10,819 nucleotides of DNA from Kutzneria sp035492655 (GTDB lineage: Bacteria > Actinomycetota > Actinomycetes > Mycobacteriales > Pseudonocardiaceae). Location of the stretch: contig DATJJB010000227.1 in assembly GCA_035492655.1 (NCBI GenBank), forward strand, positions 1 through 10,819, in the 5' to 3' direction. Both the position numbers and the translations under genes were made by a program. The notes under the pieces are model-generated. The model saw nothing but the letters and a program-made list of their open reading frames with translations, did not search any database and had not been told where the DNA came from. Shown in pieces: positions 5,885 through 10,819 of the stretch (within the stretch, counting starts at the first letter, position 1; each line of letters opens with the position of its first letter).

Positions 5885-6432
5885 CGGACGGGGACTTACC
5901 CGAGCCGGGTGAGACGAGGAACGAGCTGCACGGGGACGTCTCGGGCAACGCCTTCCAGGCCCGGGACGTGCACGGCGACGTGTACCAGGGCCGCGACTTC
6001 TACTTCGTCGACCGGCCGGCGCCACCCGCGCCGCGCCGACACCCGGCGCGGGTGCTCCTGCCGTTCCTGCCGCACGTGATCGCGGCGGTCGTCCTCGGCA
6101 GCCTGGCTGCGGGCGTGCTCATCCACCACGAGTCGGGTGGGGCCAGGCTGTTGGCGGCGCTGGCGGTCCTGGCTCTGCTCGGACTGATCGCGGTGGCCGG
6201 CCAGCGGTGGCGGCTCATCGAACGGTGCACACCGGCTGTGCTGCGCGAGGCGCGGACGAAGGCGCTCGCCGCGCTCGCGGCGGTGGCGGTCGTGGCGGCG
6301 ATCGGCGCGCCGCTGCAGCCGGCACAGTCGGGGACGGCCGACGAACGCTTCCCGATCGTGGCCGGCGTCCTGGCGGGTGACGTGGCGATGTTGTGCGTCT
6401 GGCAAGTGGTGCTTCGGCGTCGCAAGCGTTAG
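5881..6432 (+). CDS. Four-helix membrane protein with N-terminal amyloid-signalling-like (RHIM/PP-like) motif
   Basis: A 183-residue protein translated from GTG 5881, overlapping the ung stop by 4 bases and therefore probably coupled to it. Residues 14-42 are a soluble Gly/Asp/Gln-rich segment with an internal repeat: HGDV (17-20) then QARD (26-29), and HGDV (31-34) then QGRD (36-39), ending FYF. This resembles the pseudo-palindromic motif (G-x-V-x-G-x-x-x-Q-A-x-x-I-x-G-x-V) found beside NLR-type proteins in Streptomyces and relatives, described as bacterial amyloid signalling sequences akin to RHIM and fungal PP motifs. After a Pro/Arg linker (46-55) come four predicted membrane helices (about 58-82, 88-107, 127-146, 157-178), with a basic RRRKR C-terminus. 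Inference: a membrane effector recruited or activated through the N-terminal motif. A plain hypothetical membrane protein is the safe alternative. It converges with the next gene, their stop codons overlapping at 6429-6432. Confidence 0.75.
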   Translation: MTDGDLPEPGETRNELHGDVSGNAFQARDVHGDVYQGRDFYFVDRPAPPAPRRHPARVLLPFLPHVIAAVVLGSLAAGVLIHHESGGARLLAALAVLALLGLIAVAGQRWRLIERCTPAVLREARTKALAALAAVAVVAAIGAPLQPAQSGTADERFPIVAGVLAGDVAMLCVWQVVLRRRKR

Positions 6433-6647
6433 TGCTGGTGTTGGCCGCGGACCTCCAGGGCGGACAGGAGGTCGGCGGTGGCGGCGGCGACGGCGTCGAC
6501 GGCACGGGCGAAGGCCTCGGCGTTGTGGGCGGCGGGGGCGCGGAAGCCGGAGAGCTTGCGGACGTACTGGAGGGCGGCGGCGCGGATGTCGGCGTCGGTG
6601 ACGTGGTCGGTGAACGGCGGGCGCAGGGTCTTGATGGATCGGCACAT
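6429..6647 (-). CDS. DUF2277 family small protein
   Basis: A 72-residue soluble protein starting MCRSIKTLRPPF, followed by DADIRAAALQYVRKLSGF and a helix with AEAFARAVDAVAAAT. This is the normal length and pattern of the DUF2277 family (typically MCRNIKTL...ATEEDIRAAALQFVRK.SG). No function is established; the MCR-x-IK N-terminus and the helical bundle are conserved. ATG 6647 is chosen because family members begin with MCR; an ATG at 6656 would add MAR. Neither has a clear ribosome-binding site. The TAA stop overlaps the stop of the convergent membrane-protein gene. It is divergent from the second transporter, with a 7-bp-arm dyad between them. Confidence 0.85.
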   Translation of the reverse strand: MCRSIKTLRPPFTDHVTDADIRAAALQYVRKLSGFRAPAAHNAEAFARAVDAVAAATADLLSALEVRGQHQH

Positions 6648-6669
6648 GCGGGCCATTGTGCGTGACGGG

Positions 6670-6702
6670 TCTGACTTATCGCGTTTCGTGAAGACAGTCA
6701 GA
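6670..6702. promoter_or_regulatory. Dyad TCTGACT-N19-AGTCAGA between divergent genes
   Basis: TCTGACT (6670-6676) and AGTCAGA (6696-6702) are perfect 7-bp inverted arms separated by 19 bases. They lie in the roughly 100-bp gap between the DUF2277 gene (- strand) and the second transporter (+ strand), where a shared operator would be expected. No confident -35/-10 elements could be assigned on either strand. Confidence 0.35.
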
Positions 6703-6749
6703 GCGGTTAGCGTGTTTCCGAATCGCTGATCCGCGTCGATCCTGGGGGT

Positions 6750-7727
6750 ATGCGTCGAATCGACCCCTACATCGTGGCCATCCTCGGAACCGTCGCGCTG
6801 GCGTCGCTGCTGCCGGCCCGCGGGATGTGGGTGCCGGTGTTCGGCGACGCGACGACGGTGGCGATCGGCCTGCTGTTCTTCCTGTACGGCATCCGCCTGT
6901 CGCCGCGGGACGCGCTCGCCGGCATCAAGCACTGGCGGCTGCACGGCACCGTGTTCGCCGCGACCTTCGTGCTGTTCCCGCTGCTGGGACTGGGACTACG
7001 GGTCCTGGTGCCGGGGGTGATCTCGCCGGAGCTGTACCTCGGCCTGCTCTACGTGTGCTGCCTGCCGTCGACGGTGCAGTCGTCGATCGCCTTCACGTCG
7101 ATCGCCCGCGGCAACGTGTCGGCGGCGATCTGCGCGGCCTCGTTCTCCAACCTGGTCGGCATCGTGCTGACTCCGCTGCTGGTGGGCGCCCTGCTGACGA
7201 CGAGGGGCGGCGGCTTCTCGGGCCAGGCGCTGCTGGACATCACGCTCCAGCTGCTGCTGCCGTTCGTGCTCGGCCAGCTGGCCCGGCGCTGGCTGACCGG
7301 GTTCGTCACCCGGCACAAGTCGGTGCTGGGCCTGGTCGACCGCGGCTCGGTGCTGCTGGTGGTCTACACAGCCTTCAGCGAGGGCGTGGTCGCGGGCATC
7401 TGGGGCCGGCTCTCGGTGACGAGCCTGCTGGTCCTGGTCGGCGTGAACATCGTGCTGCTGGGCCTGGTGCTCGCGCTCACCTGGTTCGTCCCGAAGCGGC
7501 TCGGGTTCTCCCGCGCGGACCGGATCACGATCATGTTCGCCGGCTCGAAGAAGTCGCTGGCCAGCGGCCTGCCGATGGCCGGAGTGCTGTTCCCGGCGGC
7601 CTCGGTCGGCCTGATCGTGCTGCCGCTGATGCTGTTCCACCAGATCCAGCTCATGGTCTGTGCCTGGCTGGCCCAGCGCTTCGCCCGGACTCCCGCGCCC
7701 AGCCCGGAACCCGCGCTCGTGGCCTGA
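6750..7727 (+). CDS. SBF-like (SLC10A7/Rch1/YfeH-type) transporter, copy 2
   Basis: A 325-residue, roughly ten-helix membrane protein of the same family and length as the product of 3281-4258. Shared landmarks are DPYIVA at the N-terminus, GLLFFLYGIRLS, CLPSTVQSSIAFTS, SFSNLVGIVLTPLL, FSEGVVAGIWGRLS and GSKKSLASGLPM; differences cluster in loops and at the C-terminus (here a proline-rich tail). Unlike copy 1 it stands alone, with no lyase partner. ATG 6750 is the only standard start agreeing with the paralogue's N-terminus, but the upstream GGGGG (6744-6748) is only one base from it, too close for normal Shine-Dalgarno pairing, so translation may be weak or leaderless. The gene ends 10 bases before a strong terminator. 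Its substrate is unknown. Confidence 0.88.
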   Translation: MRRIDPYIVAILGTVALASLLPARGMWVPVFGDATTVAIGLLFFLYGIRLSPRDALAGIKHWRLHGTVFAATFVLFPLLGLGLRVLVPGVISPELYLGLLYVCCLPSTVQSSIAFTSIARGNVSAAICAASFSNLVGIVLTPLLVGALLTTRGGGFSGQALLDITLQLLLPFVLGQLARRWLTGFVTRHKSVLGLVDRGSVLLVVYTAFSEGVVAGIWGRLSVTSLLVLVGVNIVLLGLVLALTWFVPKRLGFSRADRITIMFAGSKKSLASGLPMAGVLFPAASVGLIVLPLMLFHQIQLMVCAWLAQRFARTPAPSPEPALVA

Positions 7728-7737
7728 CCAGAGCACA

Positions 7738-7774
7738 CAAAGAACCCGAGGGACGAGGTCCCTCGGGTTCTTTG
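7738..7774. terminator. Strong bidirectional intrinsic terminator
   Basis: A perfect 17-bp stem (7738-7754 with 7758-7774) around the three-base loop GAG. The arm reads CAAAGAACCCGAGGGAC, so each strand has a GC-rich core and ends in CTTTG. It lies between two convergent genes, the second transporter (stop at 7727) and rpmB (stop at 7789), and would end transcription from both sides. Confidence 0.93.
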
Positions 7775-7788
7775 CGAATTCTGCTAGC

Positions 7789-7980
7789 TCAGCCGCGGAC
7801 GACCTTGCCGGCCTTCAGGCACGAGGTGCACACGTTGACCCGGGCACGCTGGCCGGGCGCGACCTTGGCGCGCACCGACTGGATGTTCGGGTTCCACCGA
7901 CGGTTGGTCCGGCGGTGCGAGTGCGAGACCGACATGCCGAAGCCCGGCCCCTTGCCGCAGACGTCGCAGACGGCAGCCAT
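7789..7980 (-). CDS. rpmB: 50S ribosomal protein L28, zinc-binding form
   Basis: A 63-residue ribosomal protein of the large subunit. The N-terminus MAAVCDVCGKGP, the SHSHRRTNRRWNPNIQ core and the ending CTSCLKAGKVVRG are characteristic of L28. Two CxxC pairs (C5/C8 and C51/C54) show the zinc-containing C+ form and not the cysteine-free paralogue that actinomycetes induce on zinc starvation. ATG 7980 is chosen over a GTG at 7989 because GAAGGAG (complement of 7989-7995) lies 8 bases upstream of the ATG. The gene is divergent from the DAK2 gene, and it shares the terminator at 7738-7774 with the convergent transporter. Confidence 0.97.
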   Translation of the reverse strand: MAAVCDVCGKGPGFGMSVSHSHRRTNRRWNPNIQSVRAKVAPGQRARVNVCTSCLKAGKVVRG

Positions 7981-8109
7981 GTCAGACACTCCTTCAAGTA
8001 ATTAGGGTCCTCAGGTGGCATCCGACCGAGCGTTGCCACCGGCACGGACGCGCGCTGATCCGGGCCAACCACGGACCAGAGCAACCATGACAGGGTAACC
8101 GGTGATCCG

Positions 8110-8138
8110 GCGGGGCTCCAAACCGGCCCCGCTACCCT
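8110..8138 (+). promoter_or_regulatory. GC hairpin and possible -10 element upstream of the DAK2 gene
   Basis: GCGGGGC (8110-8116) pairs with GCCCCGC (8126-8132) around a 9-base loop, and TACCCT (8133-8138) follows at once, which fits the actinobacterial -10 form. No matching -35 is seen. The region 7996-8157 otherwise holds the unassigned promoters of rpmB and the DAK2 gene and no coding sequence. Confidence 0.25.
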
Positions 8139-8171
8139 CGCCGCGGAGGCTGCGAACAGGAGGGCTCGGAC

Positions 8172-9749
8172 GTGCTGGAGGCGCTGGACGCCGACGCGGT
8201 CCGCCGGTGGGCGGCGGCCGGGGTGCGCGCGCTGGACGCGGACCGTGAGGCCATCGACCGCATCAACGTCTACCCGGTCGCCGACGGCGACACCGGCACG
8301 AACCTGCTGCACACGATGCGGTCGGCGCTGGACGCCCTGGTCCGCGACCCGGCGGACGCGGTCGGCGCGGCGGTGTCGGCGCTGGCCAAGGGGGCGGTGG
8401 CGGGCGCGCGGGGCAACTCGGGCGTGATCCTCTCGCAGGTGCTGCGCGGGCTGGCCGAGAGCTGGGAAGGCGCACTGACGGTCAGCGGCACGGCGTTGCG
8501 GACCGCCCTGCGCCGAGCCGACCAGCTGGCCACGGCCGCTGTCGCCAGGCCGGTCGCCGGCACTGTGTTGTCCGTGCTCACGGCGGCGGCGGATGCCGCC
8601 GAGGAATGTGGCTCCGACCTGTTGGACGATGTGGCCAGTGCGGCGGTGAAAGCCGCTGCGCAAGCGCTTGCGGACACGCCGCGGCAGCTCGCCGTGCTGG
8701 CCGAACGCGGTGTTGTCGACGCAGGCGGCCGCGGGCTGCTGCTGCTCCTGGATGCCCTGGCGACCGTGGTGTCCGAACGCCTGGGCAGTGACGTCGAACA
8801 CGACTTGCTGCCGATGAGCGCCCCCCAAGCGGCTTTGCTGCACGAGAGCAGCGGCTTCGAGTACGAGGTGATGTACCTGCTCGACGGCCTGGCCGACGAG
8901 CAGTCGCTGCGTGAGCGGCTGGCCCGGCTCGGCGACAGCGTGGTGCTGGCCGGTGACGGTCACGGGCTGTGGTCGGTCCACGTGCACTGCGACGACGTGG
9001 GCGCCGCGATCGAGGTCGGCATCGAGAACGGCCGGCCGCACCGCATCACCGTCACGCGTTTCGCCGATCAGAAGGCCCGCTTCGCGCGGGACCGGGCAGT
9101 GTTGGCCATCGTCGCGGGCGAGGACGCGGCCGAGTTGTTCCGGGCCGAGGGCGCCTCGGTGCTGGTGTTGCCGCCCGGCCGCGAGCCGGCCGTCACCGAT
9201 CTGCTCGACGTGCTGGCCGAGACCGGCGCGGCTCAGGTTGTGGTGCTGCCCAACGACATCGGGCTGGCCGCTCTCGTCGCTGAGGCCGCCGAACGCGACG
9301 GCCGCGACGTTGTCGTGGTGCCCACCGTGTCGCCGGTGCAGGGCCTGGCCGCGCTTGCCGTGCACGACCCCACGCGCCGGCCGGGCGACGATGTCGTCGC
9401 CATGGCTGAGGCCGCCGCGGCGATGCGGCGGGGCGAACTCGTCATCGCCAAACGCGAGGCCATCACATGGGTCGGCCGTTGTCAGCCCGGTGACGCGCTG
9501 GGCCTGATCGACGGCGAAGTCGTGCTGATCGAGCCCGCGCCGGCCGACCTGGTCGCCGCCGCCTGCCGGCTGGTCGACCGGATGCTCGACGCCGGCGGCG
9601 AGCTGGTGACCGTTTTCGCAGGTGCGGACGCTCCCGGCGGCCTGGATGACGAACTGGGCCGGCATTTGCGGCTGAGCCATCCCGAGGTCGAGCTGACCGG
9701 ATATCCGGGCGGCCAGCCCGGCACGGTCGCGCTCATCGGCGTCGAATAG
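8172..9749 (+). CDS. DAK2-domain, FakA-like fatty-acid kinase family protein
   Basis: A 525-residue protein with the three-part FakA-type layout. The N-terminal DAK2 kinase domain (about 1-205) contains NVYPVADGDTGTN (32-44, Mg-ATP aspartates D38 and D40), GARGNSGVILSQ (78-89) and GVVDAGGRG (180-188). The middle domain (about 225-310) contains FEYEVMYLL (229-237) and VHVHC (269-273). The C-terminal domain (about 310-525) is DegV-like. In firmicutes FakA phosphorylates fatty acids held by FakB (DegV) proteins; the actinobacterial substrate is not established, and no degV gene is in this window. GTG 8172 is preceded by AGGAGGG (8158-8164). In many actinobacteria recG follows this gene, but here two stem-loops and a dehydrogenase follow. 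In firmicute FakA the middle domain has a Cys-containing YCTE-like motif, as I recall; here the corresponding YEVM lacks the Cys, while the HxH is kept. Confidence 0.92.
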   Translation: MLEALDADAVRRWAAAGVRALDADREAIDRINVYPVADGDTGTNLLHTMRSALDALVRDPADAVGAAVSALAKGAVAGARGNSGVILSQVLRGLAESWEGALTVSGTALRTALRRADQLATAAVARPVAGTVLSVLTAAADAAEECGSDLLDDVASAAVKAAAQALADTPRQLAVLAERGVVDAGGRGLLLLLDALATVVSERLGSDVEHDLLPMSAPQAALLHESSGFEYEVMYLLDGLADEQSLRERLARLGDSVVLAGDGHGLWSVHVHCDDVGAAIEVGIENGRPHRITVTRFADQKARFARDRAVLAIVAGEDAAELFRAEGASVLVLPPGREPAVTDLLDVLAETGAAQVVVLPNDIGLAALVAEAAERDGRDVVVVPTVSPVQGLAALAVHDPTRRPGDDVVAMAEAAAAMRRGELVIAKREAITWVGRCQPGDALGLIDGEVVLIEPAPADLVAAACRLVDRMLDAGGELVTVFAGADAPGGLDDELGRHLRLSHPEVELTGYPGGQPGTVALIGVE

Positions 9750-9756
9750 GTCCGGT

Positions 9757-9783
9757 GTGGACGGTTCTCTTCGGATCGTCCAC
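9757..9783 (+). terminator. Stem-loop just after the DAK2 gene, probable terminator
   Basis: GTGGACG (9757-9763) pairs exactly with CGTCCAC (9777-9783). As RNA the stem extends inward by G-U, U-A, U-G and C-G pairs to leave a five-base loop (9768-9772). It begins 8 bases after the TAG at 9747-9749. No U-run follows, as is common for actinomycete terminators. Confidence 0.5.
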
Positions 9784-9795
9784 TGTGGATCTCCA

Positions 9796-9824
9796 GTCGC
9801 GTCACGGTGATCACCGAGCGCGAC
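9796..9824. repeat. Nested palindrome around CGGTGATCACCG
   Basis: A perfect 12-bp palindrome, CGGTGATCACCG (9805-9816), is bracketed by the complementary arms GTCGCG (9796-9801) and CGCGAC (9819-9824), with spacers of 3 and 2 bases. The 29-bp element could be a second terminator stem for the DAK2 gene or an operator for the dehydrogenase gene about 180 bases downstream. Confidence 0.5.
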
Positions 9825-9927
9825 CGGGAGGGTGGATGCGCACGCTTCGTCGTCGCCGCCTCACGACCTGTTGCGGCGCCGATGGTGTCCGGCAGCTGAC
9901 GCCTCGGTTGCGGTCCAGGCGCGTTGA

Positions 9928-9980
9928 TTGACACATCAGTCAGCTGTCGGGTCAACTGTGCGGTACCTGCATATCCGCAC
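9928..9980 (+). promoter_or_regulatory. Candidate promoter and operator dyads of the dehydrogenase gene
   Basis: TTGACA (9928-9933) is a consensus -35. The best -10 at 18 bases is the poor TCAACT (9952-9957), so the promoter may need an activator. TTGAC (9928-9932) is complementary to GTCAA (9951-9955). A second dyad, GTGCGG (9958-9963) with CCGCAC (9975-9980) around 11 bases, sits between this and the start. No gene is seen in 9750-10003. Confidence 0.35.
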
Positions 9981-10003
9981 GTCACCAGCGAGGAGGTGGC
10001 CAG

Positions 10004-10819
10004 GTGCGCGAACCCTACCTTCAGGTCACCTGGACCGACCCCGTGACCGGTTGCCACGGCTATCTCGTGATCGACCGGCTGGTGCGCGGCGTGAGCAGTG
10101 GCGGGCTGCGGATGCGCGCGGGCTGCACCTTGGACGAGGTTCGCGGGCTGGCCGCAGGCGTCTCGGTCAAGGAGGCGCTCAACTACGACCCCACCGGCCG
10201 CTACATCCCTTTGGGCGGCGCGAAAGGCGGCATCGACTGGGATCCGTACGACCCTCGGGCCACCGATGTGCTCCGGCGTTACCTGACCGCGATGCGGCCG
10301 TACGTCGAGCGGTTCTGGACCATGGGCGAGGATCTCGGGCTGCGACAGTCCACGATCGACAAGGTGCTGGCCGAACTCGGCTTCTCCTCGTCGATCCAGG
10401 CCGTCTACCCGCTGCTCGACGACGAGCGGGCGGCCCGGGCCCGGCTGCGCGAGGCGGCCAAGGTGCGGGTCGGCGGGCTGCGGCTCAAGGAGCTCGTCGG
10501 CGGCTGCGGCGTGGCCGAGGCCGCCCTCGTCGCCCTCGACCGGCTGGCGCTGCCGGCGAAGGACGTGCGTGCCTTCGTCCAGGGCTTCGGCGCCATCGGC
10601 GGCTCCACCGCCCGGTTCCTGGCCGAGGCCGGCGTGCAGGTCGTCGGCATCGCCGATGTGAAGGGCATCGTGGCGAACCAGGACGGTCTCGACGTCGAAC
10701 GCCTGCTGCGCGGGCGCGACTCCCACGGCACCGTCGACCGTGACGACCTCGCCCCCGGCGACCACCTGCTGCCCGGCGACCAGTGGCTCGACGTCGAGGC
10801 CGAGGTCCTCGTCCCGGCC
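10004..10819 (+). CDS. Glu/Leu/Phe/Val dehydrogenase family protein, N-terminal 272 residues (3' end outside window)
   Basis: NAD(P)-dependent oxidative deamination of an amino acid, or the reverse, is the family reaction. The dimerisation/substrate domain shows GGLRM (33-37), VSVKEAL (53-59, K56), the catalytic lysine motif PLGGAKGGID (69-78, K74) and TMGEDLGLR (106-114, D110, matching the catalytic Asp of clostridial GDH). The Rossmann domain begins near 188 with VQGFGAIGG (192-200) and VVGIAD (213-218). At the position of the glutamate-binding Lys of GDH (K-GG-x-R) there is S32, which resembles the leucine/phenylalanine dehydrogenase side of the family, so the substrate is uncertain. GTG 10004 is preceded by AGGAGGT (9991-9997), a near-perfect ribosome-binding site. 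The frame is open to the window end; roughly 100-120 further residues are expected. Dyads upstream suggest regulation. Confidence 0.88.
   Translation, partial: MREPYLQVTWTDPVTGCHGYLVIDRLVRGVSSGGLRMRAGCTLDEVRGLAAGVSVKEALNYDPTGRYIPLGGAKGGIDWDPYDPRATDVLRRYLTAMRPYVERFWTMGEDLGLRQSTIDKVLAELGFSSSIQAVYPLLDDERAARARLREAAKVRVGGLRLKELVGGCGVAEAALVALDRLALPAKDVRAFVQGFGAIGGSTARFLAEAGVQVVGIADVKGIVANQDGLDVERLLRGRDSHGTVDRDDLAPGDHLLPGDQWLDVEAEVLVPA

Noticed and set aside
7815..9680. Long open frame of 621 codons antisense to the DAK2 gene and running into rpmB
   Set aside because: It is a GC-bias shadow; its sequence is low-complexity Gln/Arg/His-rich, while both overlapped genes are firmly identified.
9482..10765. 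Open frame of 427 codons antisense to the dehydrogenase
   Set aside because: It spans a terminator and intergenic region and runs antisense to a gene with clear catalytic motifs and a near-perfect ribosome-binding site.
2..10819. Insertion sequence or integrase explaining the accessory segments
   Set aside because: No transposase, integrase, terminal inverted repeats or tRNA was found in the window.

Overview
The window is high-GC DNA with many GTG starts, an actinobacterial-type uracil-DNA glycosylase (GQDPYP motif) and a gene order typical of actinomycetes. I read it as chromosomal DNA of a filamentous actinomycete, plausibly of the Pseudonocardiaceae. That family-level guess is inference from gene order and sequence style, not a database result.

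Layout, left to right on the + strand unless stated: the 3' end of thiL (thiamine-monophosphate kinase); a gamma-carbonic-anhydrase-like hexapeptide-repeat protein; an unrecognised membrane-anchored protein; a 409-bp non-coding stretch rich in dyads; an isocitrate lyase/PEP mutase-superfamily enzyme overlapping an SLC10A7/YfeH-type (SBF-like) transporter; two decayed genes, a padR regulator (- strand) and a VC0807-like membrane protein; ung; a small four-helix membrane protein overlapping ung by 4 bp; a DUF2277 gene (- strand); a second SBF-like transporter; a strong bidirectional terminator; rpmB (- strand); a DAK2/FakA-like gene; a non-coding stretch with stem-loops and dyads; and the 5' part of a Glu/Leu/Phe/Val dehydrogenase.

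In actinobacteria thiL, ung, rpmB and the DAK2 gene (usually followed by recG) commonly lie close together. Here the core is opened twice. About 4.7 kb of accessory genes separate thiL from ung, and about 1.9 kb separate ung from rpmB. The gene after DAK2 is a dehydrogenase instead of recG. Two related transporters sit on either side of ung, and the remains of a divergent regulator/membrane-protein pair lie between them. This looks like an accessory site with past gain, duplication or decay.

The least ordinary item is the 183-residue protein after ung. Its N-terminus carries a Gln-centred, twice-repeated HGDV...Q-x-R-D motif resembling the RHIM/PP-like bacterial amyloid signalling motifs of actinobacterial NLR-type proteins. 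It is joined here to four predicted membrane helices, which suggests, but does not show, a membrane-acting signalling or death effector. The second item is the lyase-transporter pair, preceded by a long leader with repeated CTCAC/GTGAG half-sites and several hairpins.
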